Of a stretch of 64,000 nucleotides of DNA, positions 1 through 8,374 are shown piece by piece. Below the pieces are notes generated by a model that was given only the letters and a program-made list of their open reading frames with translations, was not told the origin of the DNA and searched no databases. Position numbers and translations under genes: made by a program. Where the stretch lies: the NCBI GenBank assembly GCA_964501785.1, contig CAZCUD010000008.1:89900-153899 (forward strand). The letters run 5' to 3'. The DNA comes from DATBSK01 sp964501785 (lineage in GTDB: Bacteria; Actinomycetota; Acidimicrobiia; IMCC26256; PALSA-555). Every line of letters starts with the position of its first letter. Within the stretch, counting starts at the first letter, position 1.

Positions 1-1
1 C

Positions 2-286
2 CGGTACCACGAGAGCGATCGTGGTGACTTCCACGGCAACGGCTTGCACGACGCGGGCTACCAGGCTGTGTCGCCCGGCGGCACGTACCGCGGCGCCTAC
101 CAGTTCGATCAGCGCACGTGGGCGGGCGCGGTGACTCGTGCAGTCGGTGGCGCCTACGCGGTGTACGCGCAGTTCCCACCGGATCAGACGCCCGTCGCGG
201 TGCAGGACGTCGCTGCTCACCAACTGGCGAACGAGCGAGGTGCGCAGCCGTGGGGCAACCGATGTCGGGAGCACCTCTACCGGTGA
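2..286 (+). CDS. Transglycosylase-like protein, C-terminal part (5'-truncated by window edge)
   Basis: Only the last 94 residues are visible; the frame is open to the window edge, so the start lies outside. The visible part carries a lysozyme-like core: an ES..GDFHG stretch near the edge, then SPGGTYRGAYQFDQRTW, which matches the resuscitation-promoting-factor/transglycosylase pattern in which a catalytic Glu (here the Glu of HESD, by position) is followed by G.YQF...TW. Such domains cleave peptidoglycan glycan strands; in phages they sit in tail or lysis proteins. It is followed 4 nt later by a small phage-type gene, so it most likely belongs to the prophage. The full architecture cannot be seen. 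Confidence 0.6.
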   Translation, partial: RYHESDRGDFHGNGLHDAGYQAVSPGGTYRGAYQFDQRTWAGAVTRAVGGAYAVYAQFPPDQTPVAVQDVAAHQLANERGAQPWGNRCREHLYR

Positions 287-290
287 TCGC

Positions 291-524
291 GTGAGCCCGA
301 TGGTCGCGAGGCCGGACTCGACGTCGTCGGGTCCGCAGTGCTCGAAGGAGTCGCTGACCGAGGGTGAGGCGAGGAGGCGAGTGCAGTCGATCCGGCGCGC
401 TGGCCGCGACGGTGGCGGTGCGCTTGACGCCTACGAGTGCGGATCGTGCGGCGGCTGGCACGTCGGCAACGCAGTCCGGCGAAAGGGTGCACGCATCCGA
501 TCGCACCGCCGCCGGCGTCGGTGA
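291..524 (+). CDS. Small zinc-ribbon-like phage protein
   Basis: A 77-residue basic protein. The GTG at 291 is used here; the ATG at 300 is in frame and equally possible. The centre has the pattern Y.C..CGGWHVG, common in short actinophage proteins encoded next to HNH or terminase genes, with an Arg-rich tail. Its TGA stop (522-524) overlaps the GTG start of the HNH gene (521), a 4-nt overlap implying translational coupling and supporting both starts. Function unknown; the Cys pair and a later His could bind a metal, which is inference. Confidence 0.55.
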   Translation: MSPMVARPDSTSSGPQCSKESLTEGEARRRVQSIRRAGRDGGGALDAYECGSCGGWHVGNAVRRKGARIRSHRRRRR

Positions 525-874
525 GCCGCAAGCATCGTGTCTGCCCGGAGCCTGGCTGCCCCGTGGTGATCCCACCGGGGGGCGAGTGCCAGGCCCACCC
601 CCGGCAGGCATGGTCCCGCCGGGGTCAAGCTCCCCCCCGGTCCTCCCTGTCGGGTAGCGCTCAGCAGCGCCGCGCCCGCCAGGTGATCGCCCGAGACCAT
701 GGCATCTGCCACGTGTGCGGGAAGCCAGGGGCAGACCAGGCCGACCACGTGATCCCTGTCGCTGAGGGCGGGAGGGATGACCCGAGCAACATGGCAGCGA
801 TCCACTCCCGCCCGTGTCACGAGCGCAAGTCGCAGGCGGAAGCCACACGAGGAAGAGCACGAGCGCGACGCTGA
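521..874 (+). CDS. HNH endonuclease
   Basis: A 117-residue protein with an N-terminal zinc-binding Cys pair (VCPEPGC) and an HNH fold near the C-terminus: CHVCG, then ADHVIP with the catalytic Asp-His, an Asn in DDPSNM, and a closing CHERK. An HNH protein just before the terminase genes is standard in many siphoviruses, where it helps terminase cut and package DNA at cos ends. The GTG at 521 overlaps the previous stop; a longer GTG at 437 in the same frame is less likely because it would run through the upstream gene. The 292 bp that follow, up to the terminase start, hold no convincing gene. Confidence 0.8.
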   Translation: MSRKHRVCPEPGCPVVIPPGGECQAHPRQAWSRRGQAPPRSSLSGSAQQRRARQVIARDHGICHVCGKPGADQADHVIPVAEGGRDDPSNMAAIHSRPCHERKSQAEATRGRARARR

Positions 875-1156
875 CCGCAGCCACACCGCGATGCCGCGGC
901 TCGGATGCAGACGAGCGAAGGCAGGACCCTCCGTCCCGCCCGCCCCACCACGTGCACGCGTGACCGCGCAGCACGACGGCGCCCACTGACGCGGCGAGGT
1001 CGAGTCGACTCATCGAAGCATGGGGCGACCTGCCGAGGGGGTGGGGGGTGACCCTCAGCCCGGACGGCACGGGGACCGGTGAGGGCTGCCGGTCCGATTG
1101 TGTACGGGTCTGGAGGTTCCGCGCGCTTCGCGCACTCGCCGCATGGCGACCCTTGA

Positions 1157-1172
1157 AGGAGGCCGCATGGCC
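1157..1172 (+). promoter_or_regulatory. Start-associated sequence, copy 1 (AGGAGGCCGCATGGCC)
   Basis: A 16-bp sequence covering the ribosome-binding site and first codons of the terminase small subunit (ATG at 1167). The same 16 bp occur at the scaffold and tail-chaperone starts. It fixes the start 23 codons downstream of the longest open frame. Confidence 0.6.
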
Positions 1173-1748
1173 GGGACGGGACCCGCACCGAAGCACCCCG
1201 ATCAGCGTCGTCGTCGCAACGCGCGACCGGTGATGCGTCGCCTGCCGTCCGAAGGTCGGAAGGGCCGCGCGCCGTCGTGGCCGCTGCCGCCCGACGTGAA
1301 GGTCGCAGCGGCGATCAAGTCGTTCAAGCGTCAGCGCGAGATGCTCGAAGCGCAGATCGACGGCGGGACCGCAACGCGCGGCGCGCCGGCTCGGCTCGCG
1401 AAGCTCGACCAGCTCATCGCCGAGCTCGAAGCGCAGCTCAAGGAGTCCAGCGCGCTCGAGAAGAAGCTGTGGGCCGAGCTCTGGAAAACCCCCCAGGCCG
1501 TGGCATGGGAAGAGCTCGGGTACAACCGCGAGGTCGCGCAGTATGCGCGTTGGAAGGCGCTCGCCGAGCTCGGCGACCTGGACGCCGCGAAGGAAGCGCG
1601 GCACCTCTCCGACCGCCTTGGCCTCACGCCCCTCGCCATGCTCCGGTTGCAGTGGGAGATCGCTCGCGACGAGGTCGGCGAGAAGCGCGAGAGCACGCCC
1701 TCGGCGTCAGGTTCGCGCCGTCGCCTGCGTGCCGTCGACACCGGCTGA
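1167..1748 (+). CDS. terS: Phage terminase small subunit
   Basis: A 193-residue protein starting MAGTGPAPKHPDQRRRRN, the N-terminus typical of P27-type small terminase subunits of actinophages. It has a helical, charged middle (EAQIDGG...LIAELEAQLKESS) and ends 7 nt before the large subunit. The small subunit recognises viral DNA and loads the large subunit for packaging. The ATG at 1167 is chosen because a strong AGGAGG lies 5 nt upstream; the frame is open from 1098 but has no comparable signal there. Confidence 0.85.
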   Translation: MAGTGPAPKHPDQRRRRNARPVMRRLPSEGRKGRAPSWPLPPDVKVAAAIKSFKRQREMLEAQIDGGTATRGAPARLAKLDQLIAELEAQLKESSALEKKLWAELWKTPQAVAWEELGYNREVAQYARWKALAELGDLDAAKEARHLSDRLGLTPLAMLRLQWEIARDEVGEKRESTPSASGSRRRLRAVDTG

Positions 1749-1754
1749 CCGCCG

Positions 1755-3356
1755 GTGCCGTGGCGCGGACCCGAGCGGCGAGGAGAGTTCCCGACCCTCG
1801 GGTACCTCGTCGCCGACTGGATCGAGGACAACTGCGCGATCCCCGACGGTGAGGCGATCGGCGATCCGTTCATCCTCACCGACGAGCAACTCCTGTTCCT
1901 CCTCTGGCACTACCGGCTCAAGCCGAGCGCGCGCGTCGACCACCGCAAGCCGAGCTCGGCGTTCGAGTACCGGCGGTCGATGCTCGTGCGCCCGCAGAAG
2001 TGGGGCAAAGGGCCGCTGTCGGCCGCGATGATCTGCGCCGAGGCCGAAGGCCCGGTGCTCTTCGACGGGTGGGACGCGAACGGCGAACCTGTCGGCCGGC
2101 CGTGGGCGACTCCAGTGATTCAGGCGACCGCGGTGTCCGAGGATCAGACCGACAACGTCTGGACCGCGCTGATCCCGATGATCGAGCTCGGCGCGATCGC
2201 CGCCGACATCCCCGACACCGGCGAGACGCGCATCAACCTCGGTGGCGGCGGCCACATCCGACCCGTGACATCCGCACACCGGTCGCGGCTCGGTCAGCGC
2301 ATCACGTTCGCGGTGCAAGATCAGACCGAGTCGTGGCTCAAGCGCAACCATGGCATCGCGCTCGCCGACAACCAACGCCGGAACCTCGGCGGCATGGGCG
2401 GCCGCTGCATCGAGACCCCAAACGCCTGGGACCCCTCGGAGAGCTCGGTCGCGCAGACGACGTTCGAGCAGCAGCTCCCCGACGTCCACATCGACTACAA
2501 GCCGCCGGCCGAGAGCCTCAACTTCAAGGTCAAGCGCGACCGGCGCAAGATTCTCGTGCACGCGTACGGCGACTCGGCGAAGAAGCCGAAGCACGGACGC
2601 TGGAAGCCCTGGATCGACCTCGATCGCATCGAGGCCGAGTGCCTCGAGCTCCTCCCCCGCGATCCCAACCAGGCCGCGCGGTGGTTCGGCAACATGCTCG
2701 TCTCCGGTGCCGACAAGGCGTTCGACATCGCCGCGTTCCGCAAGCTCGCGGCCCCGCACGAGGTCAAGAAGCAGCAGCTCATCGTGATCGGCGTCGACGG
2801 CGCCCGCTACGACGACGCACTCGCGATCATCGCCACGCACGTCGAGTCCGGGTACCAGTGGTCGCTCGGGATATGGGAGCGACCCGACGGCGCGCCGGAC
2901 GACTACGAGCATCCCTTCGACGAGATCGACGCGGTGATGCTCGACGCCTTCGACCGGTGGAACGTCTGGCGCGTCTACATCGACCCCCAGCGCATCGAAC
3001 CCCTCGTCAACACCTGGCAGGGACGATGGGGCGAGAAGCGAGTGATCGAGTGGCACACCTGGCGCAAGCGCCAGATGGCCTACGCACTCCGCAACTACGT
3101 CGAGGCGATCAACCTCGGCGAGCTCTCCCACGACGGCGACGCGACGTTCGTCGCGCACGTCAAGAACGCGCACAAGAAGCACACCGACGTGCGCGACGAA
3201 GAGGGCAAGCCAATGTTCCTCATCGAGAAGGACCGTCCCGGCTCGCCCGACAAGATCGACGGCTCGATGGCCGGCTGCATCTCGTGGGAAGCCCGCGGCG
3301 ACTGCATCGCAGCAGGCGGGCTCAACACACCGGAGTACGCAACGGCGAGCTGGTGA
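1755..3356 (+). CDS. terL: Phage terminase large subunit
   Basis: A 533-residue packaging motor and nuclease. A Walker-A-like RPQKWGKG sits at residues 79-86 of the N-terminal ATPase half. The C-terminal nuclease half starts near residue 345 with IGVDGARYDDALAI, whose Asp residues are the expected metal ligands of the RNase H-like fold, and continues to DKIDGSMAG near the end. Length and order (after terS, before portal) are typical. The GTG at 1755 follows the terS stop by 6 nt. It cleaves concatemeric DNA and translocates it into the prohead through the portal. Confidence 0.93.
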   Translation: MPWRGPERRGEFPTLGYLVADWIEDNCAIPDGEAIGDPFILTDEQLLFLLWHYRLKPSARVDHRKPSSAFEYRRSMLVRPQKWGKGPLSAAMICAEAEGPVLFDGWDANGEPVGRPWATPVIQATAVSEDQTDNVWTALIPMIELGAIAADIPDTGETRINLGGGGHIRPVTSAHRSRLGQRITFAVQDQTESWLKRNHGIALADNQRRNLGGMGGRCIETPNAWDPSESSVAQTTFEQQLPDVHIDYKPPAESLNFKVKRDRRKILVHAYGDSAKKPKHGRWKPWIDLDRIEAECLELLPRDPNQAARWFGNMLVSGADKAFDIAAFRKLAAPHEVKKQQLIVIGVDGARYDDALAIIATHVESGYQWSLGIWERPDGAPDDYEHPFDEIDAVMLDAFDRWNVWRVYIDPQRIEPLVNTWQGRWGEKRVIEWHTWRKRQMAYALRNYVEAINLGELSHDGDATFVAHVKNAHKKHTDVRDEEGKPMFLIEKDRPGSPDKIDGSMAGCISWEARGDCIAAGGLNTPEYATASW

Positions 3357-3364
3357 GGTGAACG

Positions 3365-4942
3365 ATGGCAGACGCGCTCACCGTCAAGCGCTGGCTCCGC
3401 GTCCTCGGAGCCGAGCTCGACCGTCGCCGTTACACGATTCGCAAGCTCGACCGCTACTACGACGGTGACCACGACGCACCCGAGCACATCAAGCAGGTCA
3501 AGCTCGAGCCGGAATACAAGCTGCTTCTCAAGCAGTCGATCACCAACTGGCCGCAGCTCATCGTCTCCGCGGTCGAGGAGCGCTGCATTCCGCAGGGCAT
3601 CCGCTTCGGCGGCGAGCTCGATCAGCAGGCGTGGGACGTCTGGCAACGCAACTACCTCGACGCCGACTGCCAGACGCTCCACACGTCGGCGTTCACCGAC
3701 GGCCGCGCCGGCGCTGTCGTGTGGGCCGACCCGAAGAACGATGGCAAGGCCCTCGTCACCTACGAGCACGCCTCGAACCTCATCGTCGCCTACGAGCCCG
3801 GCTCCCGTCGTCGGCGCGCGGCAGCGCTGCGTCGCTGGCAGGACGACGACGAGACCTGGCACGCGACGCTCTACCTGCCCGACGGGCTCTACAAGTTCAG
3901 CGGCCCGAAGGGTGCCGCGCCGCCGTCGATCGAGGCGTGGAAGCCTCGCGAGGTCGCGGGCGAGGACTGGCCGCTCGACAACCCGCTCAAGGTCGTGACG
4001 GCCGTCGAGTTCGCCGTGAACCGGTCGCTGCGGCCATGCCGCGGACCGTTCGTGCACGCACGCGGCGAGTTCGAGGGCGTGCTCCCCGTGATCGACCGGA
4101 TCAACACCACGATCTTCGCCGAGCTTCTAGCCCAGGCGTACGCGTCGTTTCCCGTGCGCGCCCTCCTCGGCGAGCCGATCAAGTGGCTCAAGGACGCCGA
4201 GGGCGAGCTCGTGCGCGACGCCGACGGCAAGCCGACGGCACTGCCGCCCTTCAAGAAGCTCGCGGTCGACCGCTTCCTCCAGATCGAGAACAAGGACGCG
4301 AAGATTCAGCAGCTCGAGGGCTCGGACCTGGACAACTACATCAAGGCCGCCGAGTCGCACATCCGCCACCTCGCCGCGGTGACCAAGACGCCGCCGCAGT
4401 ACCTCCTCGGTGAGCTCGTCAACATCTCGGCCGACGGCATGAAGGTCGCCGAGTCGAACCTTCTCTCGAAGGTCCGCTCGCATATGCGGGTGCTCGGCGA
4501 GGACCACGAAGAGGTGACCCGCATTGGCCTCATGGTCGAAGGGCGCGACGCCGGGTCGGTTGTGGACGCGGAGCTCCTCTGGAAGAACCCCGAGATTCGC
4601 TCCGACGCGCAGCTCGCCGACGCGACCTTGAAGCTCAAGGACGTCCTGCCTTGGCGGATGCAGATGGAGTACCTCGGATACTCCGACAAGGAGATCGCCC
4701 GCGCCGAGGAGCTCCGCGGGGACGACGTCTTCGCTGCGGTTGCTAGTGGCACCGGTGGGACTGCTGCCGACGCGGCCGACCTGAAGGCGAAGGCTGACGC
4801 GATGGGTGCGCTGATCCGCTCCGGCGTCGAGCCGAAGGAAGCGGCGCAGACCGTCGGGCTCGGCGAGCTCGCGTTCACCGGAGCCGTTCCCGTCTCGCTG
4901 CGCCTCCCAACCGCGGAGGCCGGCGCGCTCGAGGACGCCTAG
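3365..4942 (+). CDS. Phage portal protein (SPP1 gp6-like)
   Basis: A 525-residue protein with the N-terminal signature of SPP1-type portals (LDRYYDGDHDAPEHIK, then KLLLKQSITNWPQLIVSA). The mid-region helices (NTTIFAELLAQAYASFPVRA) and TPPQYLLGE...SADGMKVAESNL are typical of the stem and wing regions. The portal forms the dodecameric channel for DNA entry and exit. It starts 8 nt after terL with GAGGTG upstream and is followed directly by the MuF-type gene. Confidence 0.92.
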   Translation: MADALTVKRWLRVLGAELDRRRYTIRKLDRYYDGDHDAPEHIKQVKLEPEYKLLLKQSITNWPQLIVSAVEERCIPQGIRFGGELDQQAWDVWQRNYLDADCQTLHTSAFTDGRAGAVVWADPKNDGKALVTYEHASNLIVAYEPGSRRRRAAALRRWQDDDETWHATLYLPDGLYKFSGPKGAAPPSIEAWKPREVAGEDWPLDNPLKVVTAVEFAVNRSLRPCRGPFVHARGEFEGVLPVIDRINTTIFAELLAQAYASFPVRALLGEPIKWLKDAEGELVRDADGKPTALPPFKKLAVDRFLQIENKDAKIQQLEGSDLDNYIKAAESHIRHLAAVTKTPPQYLLGELVNISADGMKVAESNLLSKVRSHMRVLGEDHEEVTRIGLMVEGRDAGSVVDAELLWKNPEIRSDAQLADATLKLKDVLPWRMQMEYLGYSDKEIARAEELRGDDVFAAVASGTGGTAADAADLKAKADAMGALIRSGVEPKEAAQTVGLGELAFTGAVPVSLRLPTAEAGALEDA

Positions 4943-5686
4943 GTGGCCCTCGTTGACGAGCACCGCCGCGCTCTGGCGCGAGTGCGGCGCGCGACGAGTC
5001 TCCGCGTCGGCAGAGCTTGGGTCGAGCTCGGTTCCTACGACGAGTCCGATGTCGCCCCGTTCGTCAGGCGCGTCGCTCCAGTCGTGCATGCAGCGCAGGA
5101 GCGGGCTGTGTCACTCACCGTCGCCTACCTCAAGAGGCGCATCGGGGGCAACGTCCCGCCTGTCGACATTGCCGCCGTCACTGATGCAGCCGCGCGCAAC
5201 GGCACTGCCCTGGCGGACGTCTATCGGCGACCGTTCGTGACCGTTTGGGCCGCGCTCGCCGCTGGCACGGACTGGTCGATGGCCGTTGCCGCTGGTGGAG
5301 CACGCGCCCGAAGCGCTGCGGACACCGACGTTCAGCTCGCGTTCAGGGCGTCGGCTCGCGAGATCATGGATCGAGACTCGCGAGTCGTCGGCTACATGCG
5401 GGTCCCGAGTGGCAATGCGTGCGAGTTGTGCCTCATGGCCTCGACGCAGCGTTACCGCACCGGCGACCTCATGCCGATCCACAACCACTGCGGCTGCGAC
5501 GTCGAGCCGATCCTCGGCGACCGAGACCCCGGTCACGTCATCGACCGGGAGCTGCTCGACGCCCTCAAGGTCGAGGACGCCGTCGCCGCCCGCGAGCTCG
5601 TCCGTGAACGCCTCGGCGTCGAGGATCACGGCGAGCTCGGGCCAGTGCTGACCGTCGCCGGTCAGCACTTCGACGATCTGTCGTAA
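4943..5686 (+). CDS. MuF-type minor capsid / head morphogenesis protein
   Basis: A 247-residue protein immediately after the portal stop, the position of SPP1 gp7/Mu gpF-like proteins. The central and C-terminal part shows the family's cysteine/histidine core: GNACELCLM near residue 156, then IHNHCGCDVEP. It ends shortly afterwards, so no toxin domain is fused as happens in some MuF proteins. The GTG at 4943 directly follows the portal TAG, consistent with coupling. It is an internal head protein linked to portal assembly. Confidence 0.82.
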   Translation: MALVDEHRRALARVRRATSLRVGRAWVELGSYDESDVAPFVRRVAPVVHAAQERAVSLTVAYLKRRIGGNVPPVDIAAVTDAAARNGTALADVYRRPFVTVWAALAAGTDWSMAVAAGGARARSAADTDVQLAFRASAREIMDRDSRVVGYMRVPSGNACELCLMASTQRYRTGDLMPIHNHCGCDVEPILGDRDPGHVIDRELLDALKVEDAVAARELVRERLGVEDHGELGPVLTVAGQHFDDLS

Positions 5687-5693
5687 CCCCATC

Positions 5694-5709
5694 GGTGCCG
5701 CACGGCACC
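5694..5709 (+). repeat. GCAC-loop hairpin 1
   Basis: A perfect 6-bp stem GGTGCC/GGCACC closing a GCAC loop, between the MuF stop and the scaffold ribosome-binding site. One of six late-gene hairpins sharing the CCGCACGG core but differing in the outer stem pairs. Confidence 0.5.
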
Positions 5710-5716
5710 CGCACCT

Positions 5717-5732
5717 AGGAGGCCGCATGGCC
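5717..5732 (+). promoter_or_regulatory. Start-associated sequence, copy 2 (AGGAGGCCGCATGGCC)
   Basis: Identical to the copy at the terminase small subunit. It contains the ribosome-binding site and ATG (5727) of the scaffold gene and lies 7 nt after hairpin 1. Confidence 0.6.
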
Positions 5733-6431
5733 GAGCTTCTGCGATCCCTGTTCCCGCTCTTCTTCTTCGCACCCGACGACGGCGGTGGCTCCGGCTCCGG
5801 CGGCGACGGTGGCTCCGGTGACGGAGGCGATGGAGGTGACGGCGGCTCCGGTGGTGACGGAGGCGACGACGGCGCGGGCGATGGCGGCGACGGAGGGCCT
5901 GCCAGCGGCGGCGACAAGACCGACTGGCAGGCCGAATCGCGCAAGCACGAGCGGCGCTGGAAGGACCGCGACAAGAAGATCAGCGAGCTCGAGAAGCAGC
6001 TCAAGGAGCGCGAGGACGCCGATCTGAACGACGTCGACAAGGCGATCAGGGACGCACGCGAGGAGGCAGCGCGGGAGGCCCGCGAGGCCGCGCAGTCCGA
6101 CGTTCGCGACGACCGGCTCGAAGCGGCAGTCTCTCGTCTCGCTGCCGGGAGGTTCGCCGACATCGACGACGCACTGCTCCGGGTCCAAGCGGCCATCCGT
6201 CGCGGCGAGGACCTCTCCCCCGATGACGTGTTCACCGACGACAACCGCGTCAACAACGACGTCGTCAAGGAGTACCTCGACAAGCTCCTCACCGAGAAGA
6301 AGCACCTCGCCACCGGAGCCGGAACCGTCCAGGGCGATGGCGACGGCGGCAAGGGCGGCGACGGCGGCGGGAAGGGCCTCGGCGAGATGTCGGTCGAGGA
6401 GCACCTCAAGCGTCAGCGCGGCGGCGAGTAG
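5727..6431 (+). CDS. Phage scaffolding protein
   Basis: A 234-residue protein between minor capsid and coat genes. After a short hydrophobic N-terminus (residues 1-14) comes an extreme Gly/Asp/Ser-rich stretch (about 16-65), then a highly charged helical region (KHERRWKDRDKKISELEKQL) likely to form a coiled coil, and a Gly-rich, basic C-terminus. Scaffolds of this kind direct coat polymerisation and leave the prohead. The low-complexity N-terminal stretch is longer than usual. The start is set by the AGGAGG 4 nt upstream of the ATG. Confidence 0.8.
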   Translation: MAELLRSLFPLFFFAPDDGGGSGSGGDGGSGDGGDGGDGGSGGDGGDDGAGDGGDGGPASGGDKTDWQAESRKHERRWKDRDKKISELEKQLKEREDADLNDVDKAIRDAREEAAREAREAAQSDVRDDRLEAAVSRLAAGRFADIDDALLRVQAAIRRGEDLSPDDVFTDDNRVNNDVVKEYLDKLLTEKKHLATGAGTVQGDGDGGKGGDGGGKGLGEMSVEEHLKRQRGGE

Positions 6432-6449
6432 CCGCCAACAGCGATCTCA

Positions 6450-6463
6450 GCGCCGCACGGCGC
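6450..6463 (+). repeat. GCAC-loop hairpin 2
   Basis: Stem GCGCC/GGCGC with a GCAC loop, 19 nt after the scaffold stop; the first of two in the scaffold-coat intergenic space. Confidence 0.45.
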
Positions 6464-6474
6464 ACCCCGTTCCC

Positions 6475-6488
6475 TCGCCGCACGGCGA
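6475..6488 (+). repeat. GCAC-loop hairpin 3
   Basis: Stem TCGCC/GGCGA with a GCAC loop, upstream of the AGGAGG that serves the coat gene. Confidence 0.45.
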
Positions 6489-6518
6489 ATCCGCACACTC
6501 AACAGGAGGTCGGCCGCC

Positions 6519-7487
6519 GTGCCGAACACGATCATCACTCCCGACGTCATCGCCCGCGCGGCGCTGGCGACCCTCTACAACTCGACCGTCCTCGCGCAGC
6601 TCGTGTACCGCGACTACGACGAGGACTTCGCAGGCAAGCAGGGCGACACCATCACGGTCCGCACCCCGGCGATCTTCGAGGCCAAGGAGTTCGACCGCGA
6701 CGCCGGCATCGAGGTCCAGACCATCACCGAGGGCTCGTTCCCGGTGGTGCTGGACAAGATCGTCGACGTCTCGTTCGAGGTCACGACCGAGGAGCTCACC
6801 CTCGAGATCGACAAGTTCGAGGAGCGGGTGATGAACCCGGCGATGGAGGCCATCGTCCAGAAGGTCGACACCGACATCGCCCAGGCGCTCGTCGCCGCGG
6901 CGAGTGCGGGCGCGTCGCCGCCGTTCCAGGCTGGCGGCGGCGTCGTCGAGCTCGCCGACTCGGCGCTGGCGCGCACGGTGCCGATCGGCGCCCGGACCCG
7001 CCTGAGCCGCAAGCGGCTCCCGGCGACCGAGCGCTACGCGGTGTACGCGCCCGAGGCGACCGAGCAGCTCCTCACCGACGACCTGTTCGTCCGTGCCGAC
7101 GCGCGCGGCGACACGGACGGTCTGCGGGAGGCGTCGATCGGCCGCAAGTTCGGCATCGACCACTTCGAGTCCCAGGTGCTCGGCCAGGGCGCGGACGTGA
7201 TCGGTGCGGAGGAGGACCCCGACGGCACCAAGGCCGGGGTCGCAGCGGACGGCGTCGCGTTCCACCGCACCGCGGTGGCGCTCGTCTCCCGCACCCTCGC
7301 GCTGCCGATGGGCAAGACCTCCGAGCAGGCGGCCATCGCGTCCTACAAGGGCTTCGGCCTGCGGGTCGTGCAGGACTACGACATCGACAAGAAGAAGGAC
7401 GTCGTGTCGCTGGACTTCCTGTACGGCCTCAAGGCGACGCGGCCGCAGGGCGCGGTCGAGCTCGACTTCGGGCTCGCCGGCTCCTGA
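6519..7487 (+). CDS. Major capsid protein (P22 coat-like)
   Basis: A 322-residue protein with the N-terminal pattern of P22 gene 5-like coat proteins: PDVIARAALATLYNSTVLAQ, then RDYDEDFAGKQGDTITVRTP, and FPVVLDKIVDVSFEVTTEE. It starts at GTG 6519 with AGGAGGT about 10 nt upstream. Position after scaffold and the absence of any other coat candidate support the call. It builds the icosahedral HK97-fold shell. Confidence 0.92.
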   Translation: MPNTIITPDVIARAALATLYNSTVLAQLVYRDYDEDFAGKQGDTITVRTPAIFEAKEFDRDAGIEVQTITEGSFPVVLDKIVDVSFEVTTEELTLEIDKFEERVMNPAMEAIVQKVDTDIAQALVAAASAGASPPFQAGGGVVELADSALARTVPIGARTRLSRKRLPATERYAVYAPEATEQLLTDDLFVRADARGDTDGLREASIGRKFGIDHFESQVLGQGADVIGAEEDPDGTKAGVAADGVAFHRTAVALVSRTLALPMGKTSEQAAIASYKGFGLRVVQDYDIDKKKDVVSLDFLYGLKATRPQGAVELDFGLAGS

Positions 7488-7491
7488 GCCC

Positions 7492-7962
7492 ATGACGTCG
7501 CAGGGTGACCCCTCGGGCTCCGGCCTGGGGGGTCACTCGCGCGTCGTCTACACGGGCGGCGTGTTCGACCTCCTGCACGTCGGGCACCTCCGGCGGATCA
7601 GGGGCGCACGCGGGCTCGGATCGTGGCTCGTCGTCGGTGTGCAGACCGACGAGGCGGTCCTCGCGTCGAAGGGCCACCGGCCGCTCCTGACGACCGAGGA
7701 GCGCGTCGAGCAGATCGACGCGCTCGGGTGGGCCGACGAGATCGTCACCTACCACTCGGGAACCGACGGCCGGATCATCGAAGCGGTCCGACCCGATGTG
7801 TTCGTTCACGGGCAGGAGTGGCTCGAGGAAGCCGACCGAAGCGCAGTGCTCGCGCGCCTCGCACTGTGCAACGCCGAGGTGATCCTCCTGCCCCGCACGC
7901 CTGGTGTGTCCAGCAGCGACATCCGAAGGAGAGCAGCCGATGCGGAGAGCGCGTCCCTCTGA
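7492..7962 (+). CDS. Cytidylyltransferase-like nucleotidyltransferase
   Basis: A 156-residue enzyme of the HxGH nucleotidyltransferase superfamily (glycerol-3-phosphate cytidylyltransferase, HldE C-domain, PPAT). The catalytic HVGH is at residues 29-32 inside GGVFDLLHVGHLRR, and the C-terminal SSSDIRRR matches the second nucleotide-binding motif. Family members join CMP or AMP to a phospho-alditol or heptose phosphate; the substrate here is unknown. The ATG at 7492 lies 4 nt after the coat stop, and the gene's end overlaps the next gene by 23 nt. It is the first gene of a three-gene cargo inserted between coat and head-connector genes. Confidence 0.82.
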   Translation: MTSQGDPSGSGLGGHSRVVYTGGVFDLLHVGHLRRIRGARGLGSWLVVGVQTDEAVLASKGHRPLLTTEERVEQIDALGWADEIVTYHSGTDGRIIEAVRPDVFVHGQEWLEEADRSAVLARLALCNAEVILLPRTPGVSSSDIRRRAADAESASL

Positions 7963-8374
7963 CCTGCCGAGCGTGAATCGGCTCCTCGCGGAGTTCGACC
8001 GCGAGGCGACCACGTGGGACCTCTCCGACCCCGACCTGATCGTCGTGATCGACGACGAGGGCCTGGCGCTCGCTGCGGTGTACGTCTCGCGGGACCTCGG
8101 GCGCTACACGGCGCACTGCACGAGCCTCGTCGTCGCGCCAGCCGCGCGAGGCCGCGGGCTGGCGAAGCAAGCGATGCGAGCGATCGCCGACGAGGCGCAG
8201 GCGTTCGCCGACCGCTACAAGCAGCGGATGCGCGTGTTCGGCTACTCGAACCCGTCGCGGGCTGCGTCCATCCACATCCTCGAACAGCTCGGGTGGCAGC
8301 ACCTCGGCGAAGCGATCGGGGACCGCGGCTCGCACCTGTGGGCCATCGACCTCGAACCGCGGGTGGTCGCGTGA
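7940..8374 (+). CDS. GNAT-family N-acetyltransferase
   Basis: A 144-residue protein with the GNAT acetyl-CoA pyrophosphate-binding motif VVAPAARGRGLAKQAM in the middle and the usual late motif NPSRAASIHILEQLGW. It begins MRRARPSDLPSVNRLL, the common GNAT opening; the ATG at 7940 lies inside the end of the upstream cytidylyltransferase and is preceded by GAAGGAGAG. Its stop overlaps the next ATG by one base. Context suggests acetylation of a sugar or sugar-phosphate intermediate made by the neighbours; that is inference, since GNAT substrates cannot be read from sequence. Confidence 0.8.
   Translation: MRRARPSDLPSVNRLLAEFDREATTWDLSDPDLIVVIDDEGLALAAVYVSRDLGRYTAHCTSLVVAPAARGRGLAKQAMRAIADEAQAFADRYKQRMRVFGYSNPSRAASIHILEQLGWQHLGEAIGDRGSHLWAIDLEPRVVA

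Noticed and set aside
1707..3182. 491-residue open frame on the minus strand opposite terminase
   Set aside because: Mirror frame of a high-GC gene; low-complexity Arg/Val/Asp-rich translation with no motif, fully opposite the well-supported terL.
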